A stretch of DNA of 64,000 nucleotides, taken from Limanda limanda. Its lineage: Eukaryota; Chordata; Actinopteri; Pleuronectiformes; Pleuronectidae. The first letter of the stretch is position 1. Every line of letters begins with the position of its first letter. The stretch lies in the NCBI RefSeq assembly GCF_963576545.1, contig NC_083656.1:3674186-3738185 (forward strand), in the 5' to 3' direction. Below, one piece after another: positions 44,882 to 56,151 of the stretch. The translations under genes and the position numbers were made by a program. The notes under the pieces were generated by a model, which worked only from the letters and a program-made list of their open reading frames with translations, made no database searches and was not told the DNA's origin.

Positions 44882-45018
44882 CGAAAGCCGAGACCGGAGA
44901 GTCGAGCCAGGCTGTCGACCCTTTGCCAGACTTGACCGTTGGGAATATGGCCATTGGCGGCCTAGATGAGGTGCTGAAGGAGATTGAGCGCAGAGCCTTC
45001 GTCTCCCGAAAACTCTAA
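44882..45018 (+). pseudogene. NSF copy E: linker exon, diverged and truncated
   Basis: After a cctttcag acceptor it reads AKAETGESSQAVDPLPDLTV then GNMAIGGLDEVLKEIERRAF and VSRKL, then a stop. Copy D has [40 protein letters not shown] here. The middle is strongly diverged, and the end ([10 protein letters not shown]) and donor are missing. Confidence 0.75.
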
Positions 45019-45654
45019 AAAAACCGGTGAAAAAGATGGGTCCCTCCCCGATTTCTTTCTGTCCATCGCGCCATAACTTATTCATTTGTTTATGTTTTGT
45101 TTCTCACTCAGAACTGAATCCATGATGGTGAACTGATGCCAAAGATAATCACTGTTTTTACTTATTGTTCAGCTTGTGTTTAATCCGTAAATCAACATAA
45201 TGGCAAACAAAACTTTTATTAATTCCTCTGTGCCGCCTCGACCGTGACTCAAAACTCTGGCATCCCCCTGACAGTGATCCCTGCACACAGGCATTAATAG
45301 ATCTTTGACAGCTGTCAGATTGTGATGATTCACTCTTCAAAGAGCTGCAGTTCATTTCTAATGAAAGCCATCAGCACAATAAAACAGCCTCCCTTCCCAT
45401 ACACATGCGCACACAGCCACATCAGTCCTAATCCTTGATCCAGAACTCCTGTGAAAACCTGTTCTGACAACATCTGGACTTGGCGTATGCACACGTTGGT
45501 TTGAGTCGGCTCACTCACACCCTCCGTACCCACACTGCTCAGGGGCCTGTGGCAGTGTTCGGTGGTGTGCGAGCTGACCTTTAGCCGGTTGGTTGTGTGC
45601 ACTTGAATATTGATCCAAAAAAACTGAAATTCACCCTTGATCGTCTGTTTCCAG

Positions 45655-48600
45655 GTATGAAGCATGTGAAGGGGGTCCTGCTCTACGGACCCCCAGGCTG
45701 TGGGAAGACCTCAATCGCCAGGGAAATCGGCAGGAGACATGACATAAAAAATGTCAAGTTCATCAACGGCCCCGAAATCCTGAACAAGTGGGTCGGAGGC
45801 CAACGTGCGTCAGTTATTTGCAGAGGCTGAGAAGGAGCAGCAGAGGGTGAGGACCCTTTACAGTTTACATGCACATGAGTGTTTATCCTGGTTTTTACTG
45901 CGATCAATCTTTATTATTAGACAAATAATGTTGAAAAACGTGTAATTGCAGCTTCCATACATGTAACCTGTGTTTCTACAACTTGCCTGAACGTATTATC
46001 GTCATGTGTTCTGCAATTATCCCCCTGGAATACAGAGAAGCATCTCATCAATCAAAATAAAAAGAAAAGTAATTTCTCCAGGAGTGGAGAGATCTGTCCT
46101 TTAAGTAGATGCTGCTGTAATAGCATTGATAAAGTTCTAGTGTGTGTGTGTCAGTTATGAATTGAAACCCAGCAGTGATGTGATTGGACGGTGAGACACT
46201 CTTCACCACCTAATGAGGGGCTGGGTTGTCTTTGACCTCCTATTAGACCTCCCTCTAAAACACACTCACACACACTCCATCCAGTGTGTAATAAGGACAG
46301 CTCCACACCTACGTCTGAGACTGACAGGACTGGAGATGGAGAGATAACCCCCCAACCTGCAGCGCTCTTAGATTGTCCATCTGTCTCTCTGTCGACGGTC
46401 ATTTCTGATTTTTCAGTCTCTGAAAGAAAAACATTGACGGCGTCTTTTTTACGATGGATGAAAACAATGTTTTTATCTGTTACACTGAATTTCTTACATC
46501 TTCATTCACAAATTCAAGGAACTGTTGCTCAACACTGCCGTCATGTATCTCACTGCTGCTGTAAACACATGTTATCATGTTGCATATATTCACTATTATC
46601 TTTATCATCCTCGTCTCTCTGCTGAGCAGCTCGGTGCAAGCAGCGACCTCTACCTCATCTTCGATGCGATCTGTAGGAAGCGCAGCATGGCCAGCAGCAA
46701 CAGCGAGGCAAGAGAAAGTGTGGTCAACCAGCTGCTGGCCAAGATGGACGGACTACATCAGCTACACAACATCCTGGTCATAGGTGCTCAACAAACACAC
46801 ACACACAGACTCTCTGTCATCTGCACTTATCTCCTCTGTCTCATTCGTCTTCTTCCCTCTGCTTTCCCTTTTTCCCGATCTGTCCATCTGCTCCTGCCTC
46901 AGGGACGACCAACAGGATGGATAAAATGGACAAGGCCTTTTTAAGGCCAGGCCGTTTTGAGGTCCAAATAGAGATTGGTGAGAAAAGAACCACAATTTTA
47001 AGATGGCAGCATCAGTATCGGGATATTTTTTCTTTGATGTACAACAGGAGGATTCATCATCCATCTTTATTTACAGTCTATGATCTACACGGGCAACATA
47101 ATTTACCTAATGCACCGATTCAAGTACAATTTTGCAAATAAACTTACATCATCGTCTTCTGTCAGGGTTACCGGATGAAAAGGCCCGAGGAGAGATCCTC
47201 AACATCCACCTAGCGCTGATGCGGGAGAACCAGCTGTTGCACAACAACGTGGCTGTTGAGGAACTGGCCATGAAGACCAAGAACTTCACTTCTGCCGAAC
47301 TGGAGGGTCTGATTATGGCTGCCCAGTCCAGAGCGGTAAGGCAATATCTAACGTTCAGAATCCTCAAAGACATCTTCTGTATCATGACTCACCTTTATAC
47401 TTAATGTTTAATTTATGTCCATGTTCACTTTGTGTGACTGGGAATTTTTAAGTGTGGGCTTTAAAGTGTTTTTTTTTTTTTAAAAGGTTGTAGTGTTAAG
47501 TGATACGTTTTTTTATCAGGTGCATAGTTTTAATTTCAACACAACTCGGCAGCACACACAGATAAGGTGCTCTCTCACACACACACACACCAGCAGATAG
47601 TATAGGGTGATGATGAATAACAGACAAGGGGCACATGTCTGGTGACGTTTTACTTCACTCGTCTCAGCACTGATTCTTCCCGGCCTCCTTCTCTCTGTTT
47701 GACCTTTCTGCTCCGAGGGAGCACACTGTCTCCTGACACGCAATCGTCTACACACAGTGCAATCTCAACATGCAACACTTCATGTAATGGAATTCACTAG
47801 TGGGGGCACAGAGTTTATCCAGTGATGATGGAACCCATTATTTGCTTCATGTGTTTGGGCCGTTAAGAGTGGGGAGGAAGACCAAGGCGTTAAATAAGCT
47901 GAAGGTCACCAAGCTGGACTTCATCGCGGAGCTGAAGAGCGACATCCAACCTGTAAGTTTCTCAACACATACACAAACAAAACAAAATATTGTAATAGAA
48001 AAACAAATCGAACAAATATGAAAATAACGCCTCTTTTAATAAAGCAAATACACAAATGTTCATCGCTATTTACCTACAAATGCCCAGAAGTTCAACTTGG
48101 ATCGAATCAGAAACTCCAGACTGCCTAAATAGATAAGTTAGTGAAGTAAGAAGTTTGTGTTCACCAGGGTGTCAGGTTCCACAAACGCCAGTTAGTGTGT
48201 GTTCGTGAGTTTTTTGAGAACTTAAATTAACAACATGTCTTCCTCTCCTCCAGGCATTTGGTACCAGCCGGGAGGTTTTAGACCGGTACCTTGGGGGCGG
48301 AATTCTCATGTTGGGCGACCGGCCGGAGGAGGTTTTGGAGGAAGGGAAGCTCGTCGTTACCCAAATAAAGAGCTGTGTTCACACGCCCCTCCTCTCCGTG
48401 CTCCTGGACGGTAGAACGCGTGAACATGAGCACACACATCCTCAGTCAATGTTCAGCAGTTTAACACAAACTGATCTGCAGAATGTCCTATTTTATTTGA
48501 TCGTTCACAGGTCCACCTAACAGCGGAAAAACTGCTCTGGCAGTTGAGATCGCAAAATTCTCTGAGTCCAATCATGTTTGTCTCCCCCGACAACATGATT

Positions 48601-49603
48601 GGACTCTCAGAGATCGCAAAATGCCAGGCCATAGAAGAGGTAACACTCGACACCTGTATATTTTTAATATGTTGTCCTGAAAGTCCTGAAAGAAATGTCT
48701 TGAAAAGTTCAGGGGTTATTTAAAAAGTGGGAGTCGTGAAAAGGCCACAGACTAATATCTTGCGTAAGTTTTTTTTTATATAGAAACAGCTTTGAAATCA
48801 GACCTAACAAATATTTACTAAAACCATTACTTTTCGTGCGTCCTGATACATAATTCTAGTTGTGTTGGTTTGATTTAGACCTGATTGAACTTTTATTTGT
48901 CTGTGATAGATTTTTCAAGATGCCTACAGGTGCCAGATGTGCTGTGTGGTCGTGGACAACATCGAACGCTTGTTGGGTAAGTGTAAAAACACATTTCATA
49001 TTCTACTACCAATTACATCTACAGTACTTTATCTTGTCCAGGTGGAAGATAATGATTTATTGTTAATATGTGTCATCAGACTATGTCCCACTCTGTCCTC
49101 AATTCTCCAACCTTGTCTTCCAAGCTCTGCGGCTGCTGGTGAAGAAAACTCCTCCTAAGGTAATAGACTCTTGTTTTCTACCCTCTGTGGCGTTGCTAGT
49201 CCTCAGGTGGCAGAAAGAGGGCAGCAGATCATGAGGATGCCAATGCAAAGTCCTGTGAGGAATTGTTGGAGGTCTCTGGCTGCGACTGGCATGTGTGAGC
49301 GACTGTGTGAGTGTACGGTTATTAGCCAGTGTTTTGGTCCAGGCCTGTTGTGCTCCGAGTGAATGGTGGTGGTGGAGACCCATTTCTCATAGTCTCTTTG
49401 GTTGTAGCTTGTGTGTCTGTTGTTGATGGGTTTGTTTCAACACCTTTACTTCAGGGTACTCGGTTAAACCAATAATTGTTCTGAAGGAAAACAAGACCTG
49501 TTGGGAAATGTGAGGTTATTTTCCCGTGTGCATGTTCGTACTGAGACTTAATGTTTCTGTCTTTCAGATGTTTGACGCCTACAGTTTAAACAAGACCCCC
49601 TGA
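45655..49603 (+). pseudogene. NSF copy E: D1 and D2 exons, multiple lesions
   Basis: Segments in order: 45655-45846 D1 P-loop exon (eight bases short after WVG, frameshift); 46630-46783 D1 Walker B exon (12 bases lost in frame, leaving IFDAIC); 46903-46977; 47166-47335; 47868-47952 (acceptor tttag became tttgg); 48254-48410 AFGTSREVLDRYLGG exon, intact; 48511-48639 D2 P-loop [15 protein letters not shown] (two bases lost, frameshift); 48910-48976 CCVVVDNIERLL; 49080-49159 DYVPLCPQFSNLVFQ; 49568-49603 FDAYSLNKTP and a stop. The two late D2 exons are absent; foreign DNA (49205-49433) lies there instead. Exon order is otherwise canonical, which makes this the best-preserved D2 block on the plus strand. 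Confidence 0.88.
49205..49433 (-). mobile_element. LTR-retroelement fragment, also at 63740-63985
   Basis: It matches the minus strand of 63740-63985 (aggaattgttggaggtctct, ccaggcctgttgtgctccg). In both places it adjoins the intron sequence cctcaggtggcagaaagagg that follows the DYVP exon. Here the far part of the element and the next two NSF exons are deleted. Confidence 0.8.
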
Positions 49604-50467
49604 ACTTGTTGAACGATGAAGAAGAGCTGCGAACACAATGCCCAACACCCTCCCACTCCCCCCCCACCACCACCCCAACCCACCACCATCCTTCTGCCCC
49701 TCCCTGACCCCCTAACAGACACTTCTTTTATATTCTCAAGCAAATAAACTAAATGTAGTAGATGTCTTAAACTGTGGTTCTGTGTGTTTCTTCAGTGGTA
49801 ACAGGGTTAATTAGTGGTGACAAGTAGAAACACACATTTCTTATATCATTTATCTCGACTGCACCTCTGTGCTCGTGTTAAAATAAACTTCACAGTGTGT
49901 GGATGCTGACACCTGCTGGTGAAACACAATCGCACGCTCCTGATTTGTCATTCATGAAACTGAACCCAGTATGGATGATGTCATGAGCCTGTGTTGTGAT
50001 AACTACAGCTGCAGCCAGTGATTGATTCTGATACTTTGGAGAGTTTATCAGTAAAATTTAATTATTGTGATAAATGTGCAAAATGTGGTTCCAGAGTCCA
50101 AAGTGATGCTTTGACAAACACTTTTTGTGATATGGAAGAGTATGGATTTTCTCTTTAAAATTATACAAAAGGAAAATAGCAGGACAATCTTTGTATTTAA
50201 ATCCTTGTACTGTTCTGCTATGAGGAGCAGAATGTGAATCTTCTACTCTTATACAATGAATTTTCACTTTGGAATTATATAAAACAGGAGAAAGCAAATG
50301 AATCTTTATGAAATGTGGAGCTGCTTATGTTCAATGATGTTTGTACATTCAATATTATAATTGTGTTTAGTTAATCAATTGTGATTGACTGATTGGATTT
50401 TAATGGGTCAAGATTAAACTGATGTAATTCCAACACAGGGCTGTAACACCGAAGCCCTCAGCCAGCA
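49434..50467. repeat. Left arm of large inverted repeat
   Basis: Its reverse complement matches 60392-61880 with gaps: ggttattttcccgtg before the last exon, cttctgcccctcc, tttcttcagtggtaacaggg, catgaaactgaacccagtatgg-type sequence, and the stretch encoding the same frame at 50058-50297 (minus) and 60573-60893 (plus). The arm ends near 50467, where cacagggctgtaa...ccctcagcca stops matching. Confidence 0.85.
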
Positions 50468-50469
50468 AC

Positions 50470-52325
50470 ACTGAATTATTCCATATATCTGCTACAAAAA
50501 AGACTAAACTGCTTCGATTTCCTCCAGATTTTCTTTTAAAGCTGCTGTTGTGGTTTTATGAGCCATTAAAGCTGCATTAGCCTGAGAGTAACGTGCACGC
50601 TCTCCCTCCAACACACTGTAAATGTCAAACAAGCATAAAACCCCTGTAAGACTCGATAGCTACAAGTTTCTGAATCGTCGACTGTGCCTCCGAACGACAC
50701 ATTCTTTGCTGATGACACATAAAAAATAACTGACACTGGACTCGCAGCTGCGGACGCCGGAGCAGATTACAACATGAAATGCATCTCATCATTAAAAGCC
50801 TTTTATTACTGGCATGGGCCTTGCTAACGGAATCACATTGGGTCTGACAACCGCAGCGTCGATGACCCGTGGGCATTCGCACAAAGTGCAGAGAAGTGTA
50901 GTCTACAGAGGAACTTATCTAAACATCTATTAAATGTGTGGTTGTGGAGAAATGGAAACAACCGCAGGACTTTGAAGCTCTGATTTTATCATCGGCGGTG
51001 GCAGCCAGAGGTGTCCTACGGCAAATATTGCAGATCCACTCTGTCTCGGCTCAGCTCTTCTCACTGATGCTGCACGAGAAAACATGTGTATTTATTTTGA
51101 GGAAACAACAGGAGAAGAGTTCACTGTCCTGCTTCAAAATGTGTCCCAGAATGTTATATATGTCCAGATGACAACTTGACGACTCCTCCTCCTCCTCCTC
51201 CTCCTCTTGAGGTGCATTTTATCTCTGTCATGTATTCGTTCATTGTTCCAGTGCCAGCGATGATCTCACCTCACTGTCATCCATCGTTCGCAGTTGCACA
51301 GACCTCTAGGTTTACACAGCTACGACAGCTTCAGCACCCGAGGCCACGAGCATGTGAGAGAGTCCACTGTCAGCCGGCCAAACCTGTCTGATGCCACTCA
51401 TCACAGGCCTCAGAGACACTGGGTGTCCTGTGACATCGCATGCAAGGAGAACACAGTTGACCCCCCCAGCCTCCAGCGACTGAGGGCCCTAAATTAGTAT
51501 TTGTGCTTATCTTTGGATCTGGAACACGACACTGTTGATCTTTGATTTGAGGAGCAGAGTATCAGCCTCATCAGTCAGCTTTCCTCGCCTCCAGCAAGGT
51601 CTCCTCTCACCTTGGCTGCATGACGAGTCAAGGCCTCCTTTTGTACCGAGGTATGGAGAGAACCAGAGAGTGTTAAAATGTTATCTCAAGACCAACAATA
51701 CCTGCGTCTTTTTCCCCTGTTTCTTTACTTGAAGCTGCAGGGAGTCATGTGAGTGGCTCGCTAGACTTTCAGCTACAGCCCAGACTTCACCTTCCTTCCC
51801 TTATCTGAGTTCGGGTCATGGTGGCAACAGGGTGTTCCACACATCCCTATCCCCAGCTACGCTTCCCAGCTCCTCTTGAGGGATGCTGAGCTGTTTTCAG
51901 GGCCAGATGGGATGTATAAGGTCCGGGTCTGCCCCGGGGGTCTCCTCCCCATCAGGGCATGCCTGGGAACCCTCCAATAGAAGGAGCCCGAGAGCCGCTC
52001 TGATGCTCAGACCTCCTCAAGTGGCAACTCTCAACAGGAAGGACCGGCGTCTCTGCAGGAGTTCAAACTCCTCACCACGTCTCCAACGCTGAGCCCGACA
52101 CCCTGAGGAGACAGCTCACCTTTATCCAGCATTTCATTCTTTCAGTCAATAGTGAAGACGATAAATAAAAATAGACTTTGGGTTGAAATCTGTGATTCTC
52201 TGACTTTTCTTTTGCTGCGTTGCCTCCATTAGATCAAGGCTGTTCTGCAATTATTCAAATCAAAATAATATAAAGCCTCAGTCATCCAGCAACGTGCATT
52301 TTTACAATATCTAATAAGATTTGAA
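50470..52325. other. Upstream flank of ORMDL3; degenerate repeats
   Basis: No gene is seen. A (cct)n run lies at 51184-51208. The stretch 51745-52110 (gggtcatggtggcaacaggg, caactctcaacaggaaggac) resembles a degraded common fish LINE-related repeat. Confidence 0.45.
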
Positions 52326-52334
52326 GAAAATAAG

Positions 52335-52505
52335 TTGGATAGATGGATAGAAAGATAGATAGATGGATAAATGGATGGACGGATAGATAGATAGATAGAT
52401 AGATGGATATATGGATGGATGGATAGATAGATAGATGGATGGATAGATAGATAGATAGTTGGATAGATGGATAGATAGATGGATAGATAGATGGGTAAAT
52501 GGATG

Positions 52506-52562
<57 letters not shown>

Positions 52563-52660
52563 TTGGATAGATAGATGGATAGATAGATAAATAGATAGAT
52601 AGATAGATAGATGGATAGATAGATATATAAATGAAAGGATGGTTAGATAGGTAGATAGTA
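52335..52660 (+). repeat. GATA/GATG microsatellite
   Basis: About 320 bases of gata units with interspersed gatg, including a pure run at about 52508-52560. It gives long open minus-strand frames of Ile, Tyr, Leu and Ser, which are artefacts of the repeat. Confidence 0.97.
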
Positions 52661-52859
52661 TATGTATATGTGTATATATATTTGGAATCGCATAGATCAA
52701 TAATCGACAATCAATAGTTTTATAAGTCTATTTACTGTCAGAAACTATATTCCCAGGTTATTTTATTTATTAATATGATTACATTATATCATTCCACTAT
52801 TTTCACTGATATATAAATATACATAAATATATCCCATGTGTCAATCATGCTCTTTCCTT

Positions 52860-53110
52860 GGGATCCTCCTCCTCCACCCTGACGTCGCTAGGGGGCGTGA
52901 TCCAGGGCATTTCAACGCATTGAGCGGTGATTGGTCGGCGAGGACCACGTGGCACGAGGCAGCCAATCACGTCGCAATGCGCAGAGTAAAAAAAAAAAAA
53001 AAGCGATGCTGAAAAAGCGAGTCGAGGATCGGAGCCGCGGACACGAGCACCAGCGGATGTGTGGCCCCGGACCGTGAGGGGGGGGGGGGGGGGGGTCGGA
53101 CCGAGGCACC
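52860..53110 (+). promoter_or_regulatory. Probable ORMDL3 promoter and first exon region
   Basis: A GC-rich block with a CRE-like tgacgtcg (52880-52887), an inverted CCAAT (attgg, 52930-52934), an E-box cacgtg (52946-52951), a direct ccaat (52963-52967) and an NRF1-like gcaatgcgcag. This cluster is typical of a TATA-less housekeeping promoter. A non-coding first exon probably ends at a gtgagt donor (53215-53220). Confidence 0.6.
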
Positions 53111-53135
53111 GGAGCGTGGCCAGCCTCCCGGTGAA

Positions 53136-53141
<6 letters not shown>

Positions 53142-53203
<62 letters not shown>
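53142..53203 (+). repeat. CA microsatellite near ORMDL3 first exon
   Basis: About 31 CA units, ten bases before the putative donor of the non-coding exon. It probably lies inside the 5' UTR. Confidence 0.97.
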
Positions 53204-53424
53204 TCTTCTCCGCAGTGAGTCTTGAACCTGCGGCTCCTCGCAGGTCTGAGGCTGCAGTCTAACCCTAACCCATGATGTCACTTCCTGTTACATTTCAGGC
53301 TCTAAGTTGTTGAAGATGAGAAGCGACGTTTGTTTCCTGTCGCGAACCAGACGCACTCGGACTTGTTCTCTGTTTTTAATTCACTTTAAAACACGTCAGC
53401 ATCTTCGTTCAGCCCCTGTTCGCG

Positions 53425-53735
53425 TCACTTCCTTGTTTACCTTTGCTACAGCGGAATGCTGATCTCTGATTGGCTGACAGGGGACCGTTATGTGTCTTGC
53501 AATATAACTGTAATTGTAATTGAATGGTGGCTCATGTTGTAGCTATAGTGTTATAGTATTTAATGTCACTACAGTTCTGATGCTAATAAGTAATATACAG
53601 GTTTTTCAATCAATAACCAATGAGTTGATCTGCAGCAGGGGCGTGATTTTGTCAGCACATTTCTGACTTCCTTGTTTACCTTTGCTACAGGAAAGATACT
53701 GGCTCCTGATTGGCTGTTAGGTGTGCGTTAACGCA
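53425..53735 (+). repeat. Duplicated splice-acceptor block upstream of ORMDL3 ATG
   Basis: The sequence cttgtttacctttgctacag followed by ctgattggctg occurs at about 53432-53478 and again at 53670-53716. Either acceptor could join the non-coding exon to the coding exon. The second is closer to the ATG (53745). Confidence 0.7.
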
Positions 53736-53744
53736 GCCGGCAGC

Positions 53745-53958
53745 ATGAACGTGGGCACGGCGCACAGCGAGGTGAACCCCAACACCCGGGTGATGAACAG
53801 CAGGGGCATGTGGCTATCGTACATCCTGGGCGTCGGCCTCCTGCACATCATCCTGCTCAGCATCCCCTTCGCCAGCGTGCCCGTGGTCTGGACCCTCACC
53901 AGCCTCATCCACAACCTGGTCCGTGGAGCCGAGCACACGCACACACATGCACACACAT

Positions 53959-54012
<54 letters not shown>

Positions 54013-54022
54013 ACACACACAG

Positions 54023-54054
<32 letters not shown>

Positions 54055-56151
54055 GCCACCACAGTTCACTTCATCAAAGTTCACCTCTTTTCAGTCTCTC
54101 TTCCTGAGGGATTGTGTTCCAGGAGCAACAAGTGGTGTTAGTCATTCGTTCACCACGTGTGTAACCTCAGTTCTGTCTCCGTGTCTGTTCCCTGTTGCAG
54201 TGCATGTACCTGCTCCTGCACACGGTCAAGGGGACGCCCTTCGAGACCCCCGACCAGGGCAAGGCACGCCTCCTCACGCACTGGGAGCAGATGGACTACG
54301 GCGTCCAGTTTACCGCGTCGCGCAAGTTCCTCACCATCACACCCATTGTGCTGTGAGTGTCACCAACAAACACAACGCTTGTCTCAGAAATGTTGTTAAA
54401 TGTTCAGGAAAGGCTTCTCATTTACGAGTCCGGTCACAGAAATGAGAGAAGCTGGATTTGAGCTTTTATAGAGTTCCATTGGTTGTGTGCAGACATTAGA
54501 CAGAGAAGACAAACCAGTAAGAAGAACAACCAGCACCAGTTGTGTTTTATCTGCTTTATACACAAAATACAGCCACTGTGCTCCTGTGCTGGTTAATCCT
54601 GAATCACTGAGCTTCCTTAAATGGATAAACTCTATGTGCTGCAGCTGGACCAATATACAGACACTGACACTGTGGTGAAAGGTGTCAGTTATGTGACCTC
54701 ATATTGGCTGTAATTATATTCTGTTATTTAATTGACAGAATATCTGGTCTTCTGTCTTTGTGCCTCTTTCGAAAGGAGGATTCTACAGTATAAACAATAC
54801 AGACAAATCCTACTAATCAGCTTAACTCAAGTTCTATATATTTAGTTGTATTTGTGTGTTTTTTATTTATAGTTATTTCTAATCACGTTCAACTGTAAAA
54901 GGTCAAACCTCAATTAAATATTTTTTCACAAGGGTTTGATAACAAGGAATAATTTGAATATATATCTTATATACAGTTATATATCTTTAATATCTTTTCT
55001 TGTATTTGATGTTTCATCTGTGAACATCATGTCGTCGTTGTAGCTCTTATATTTGAGTTCACTCTCACAAAGAGAGTTTATTGATCCACTTCTCCTCTGC
55101 TCTCTTATTATCAACCACCCTCTTGTTCTGGGCTCAGTGTTTGCAGCAGTGTTCTTATTAACCTGCAGACTTCAGCTTACAGGAAGCACTCTGGCTCCCT
55201 GGGGCTGACATGCCAGCTCGGCCTGAACATTGTGGTGAGAGCAGTTTTGCAGGTGTAACCCCCCCCACCCCCCACCCCCCCAACTGTTTCCAGCAGGAAG
55301 AAACAAGTGGTCAAGCTCAAGGCTCCAGATGGAAACAAGGATTCATTAGGGAGCTTTTCTTATTTCCTCCCTTGTTCAGCAGAGAACAGGATGTGCAGCG
55401 CCTCATTGTACAGTCCCCCCCCCCCCCACACTGCTGTGTGTGTGTGTGTGTTTGTGTGTGTGTAGCTTTATTTAAAAACTCTGTTTACATCACATGGGCA
55501 CAGCTGCTTTCTTCTTCTCTCATTGGCTCTAGCTGGACAGTAAAACATTAATAATTATCACAATATCATTTTCATCAATAGCATTACAACAACAGTCTAA
55601 TACATTGATATAATGATTAATGCACAGTGTGGAGGTAAAGCACATAATTGATTAACCTCAGATTTGTAAAATATCTCTGTTCATAAAAAAGAGTTTAAAA
55701 CCAGAAGCTCAGGAGCAAAAATCTTTGTTTAAATAATAATTATAATTTCACATTCATTTAGATAATTATTGATATCTTCTTATATGTGTATATATTATAA
55801 ATACATCAGCTTGGTGTCAGGGTTTGTGCTGGGAACTGCTTTTCTGAATGTTCCCCTGAATAAAGCTTTACAGACAAAATCCTAATAGAAACACCAGTGA
55901 TCATCTTGTGAGGTTTCAAACACAATCTGTTGTCCCCTGTAGTGCGTGAATATATCTCCCTCTTGTTCAGAGGTTCGCTCTGTAACTTCCTCTTCTTCGT
56001 CTTCATCCCATTCAGGTATATTCTCACCAGCTTCTACACCAAATACGACCGGGTCCATTTTGTGGTCAACACGGTTTCCCTGCTCACGGTGCTCATCCCC
56101 AAGCTGCCGCAGCTCCACGGCGTGAGGATCTTTGGGATTAATAAGTACTGA
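53745..56151 (+). CDS. ormdl3: ORMDL3, ER regulator of sphingolipid synthesis
   Basis: Three coding exons (53745-53918, 54201-54352, 56016-56151) give 462 bases, 153 residues, the exact ORMDL length. ORMDL proteins are small ER membrane proteins that bind serine palmitoyltransferase and inhibit it when ceramide is high. It starts [20 protein letters not shown], has hydrophobic segments around 22-42 and 44-62, the conserved [20 protein letters not shown] and [17 protein letters not shown], two further hydrophobic segments, and ends [22 protein letters not shown] and the VRIFGINKY end favour ORMDL3 over ORMDL1/2. Splice phases fit (donors gtccgt and gtgagt; acceptors ttgcag and ttcag). The first donor gtccgt is weak. 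It lies between the arms of the inverted repeat. Confidence 0.96.
53938..54052 (+). repeat. CA microsatellite at the first ORMDL3 coding-exon donor
   Basis: An interrupted CA run of about 115 bases starts 20 bases after the coding-exon donor. Frames through it (THTHTH) are artefacts. Confidence 0.97.
54353..56015. other. ORMDL3 second coding intron
   Basis: A 1.66-kb intron with poly-C runs (55259-55280, 55417-55428) and a short TG repeat (55436-55463). No other gene is seen. Confidence 0.7.

Noticed and set aside
50058..50297. Frame conserved with 60573-60893 on the other strand
   Set aside because: Conservation is explained by the inverted repeat at DNA level; the frame lacks a gene context.
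52282..52710. Long minus-strand frames rich in Ile, Tyr, Leu and Ser
   Set aside because: They are translations of the GATA/GATG microsatellite; several frames are open at once.
53717..54445. Frames with long Thr-His or Cys-Val runs around ORMDL3
   Set aside because: Artefacts of CA repeats overlapping the true ORMDL3 exon and intron.
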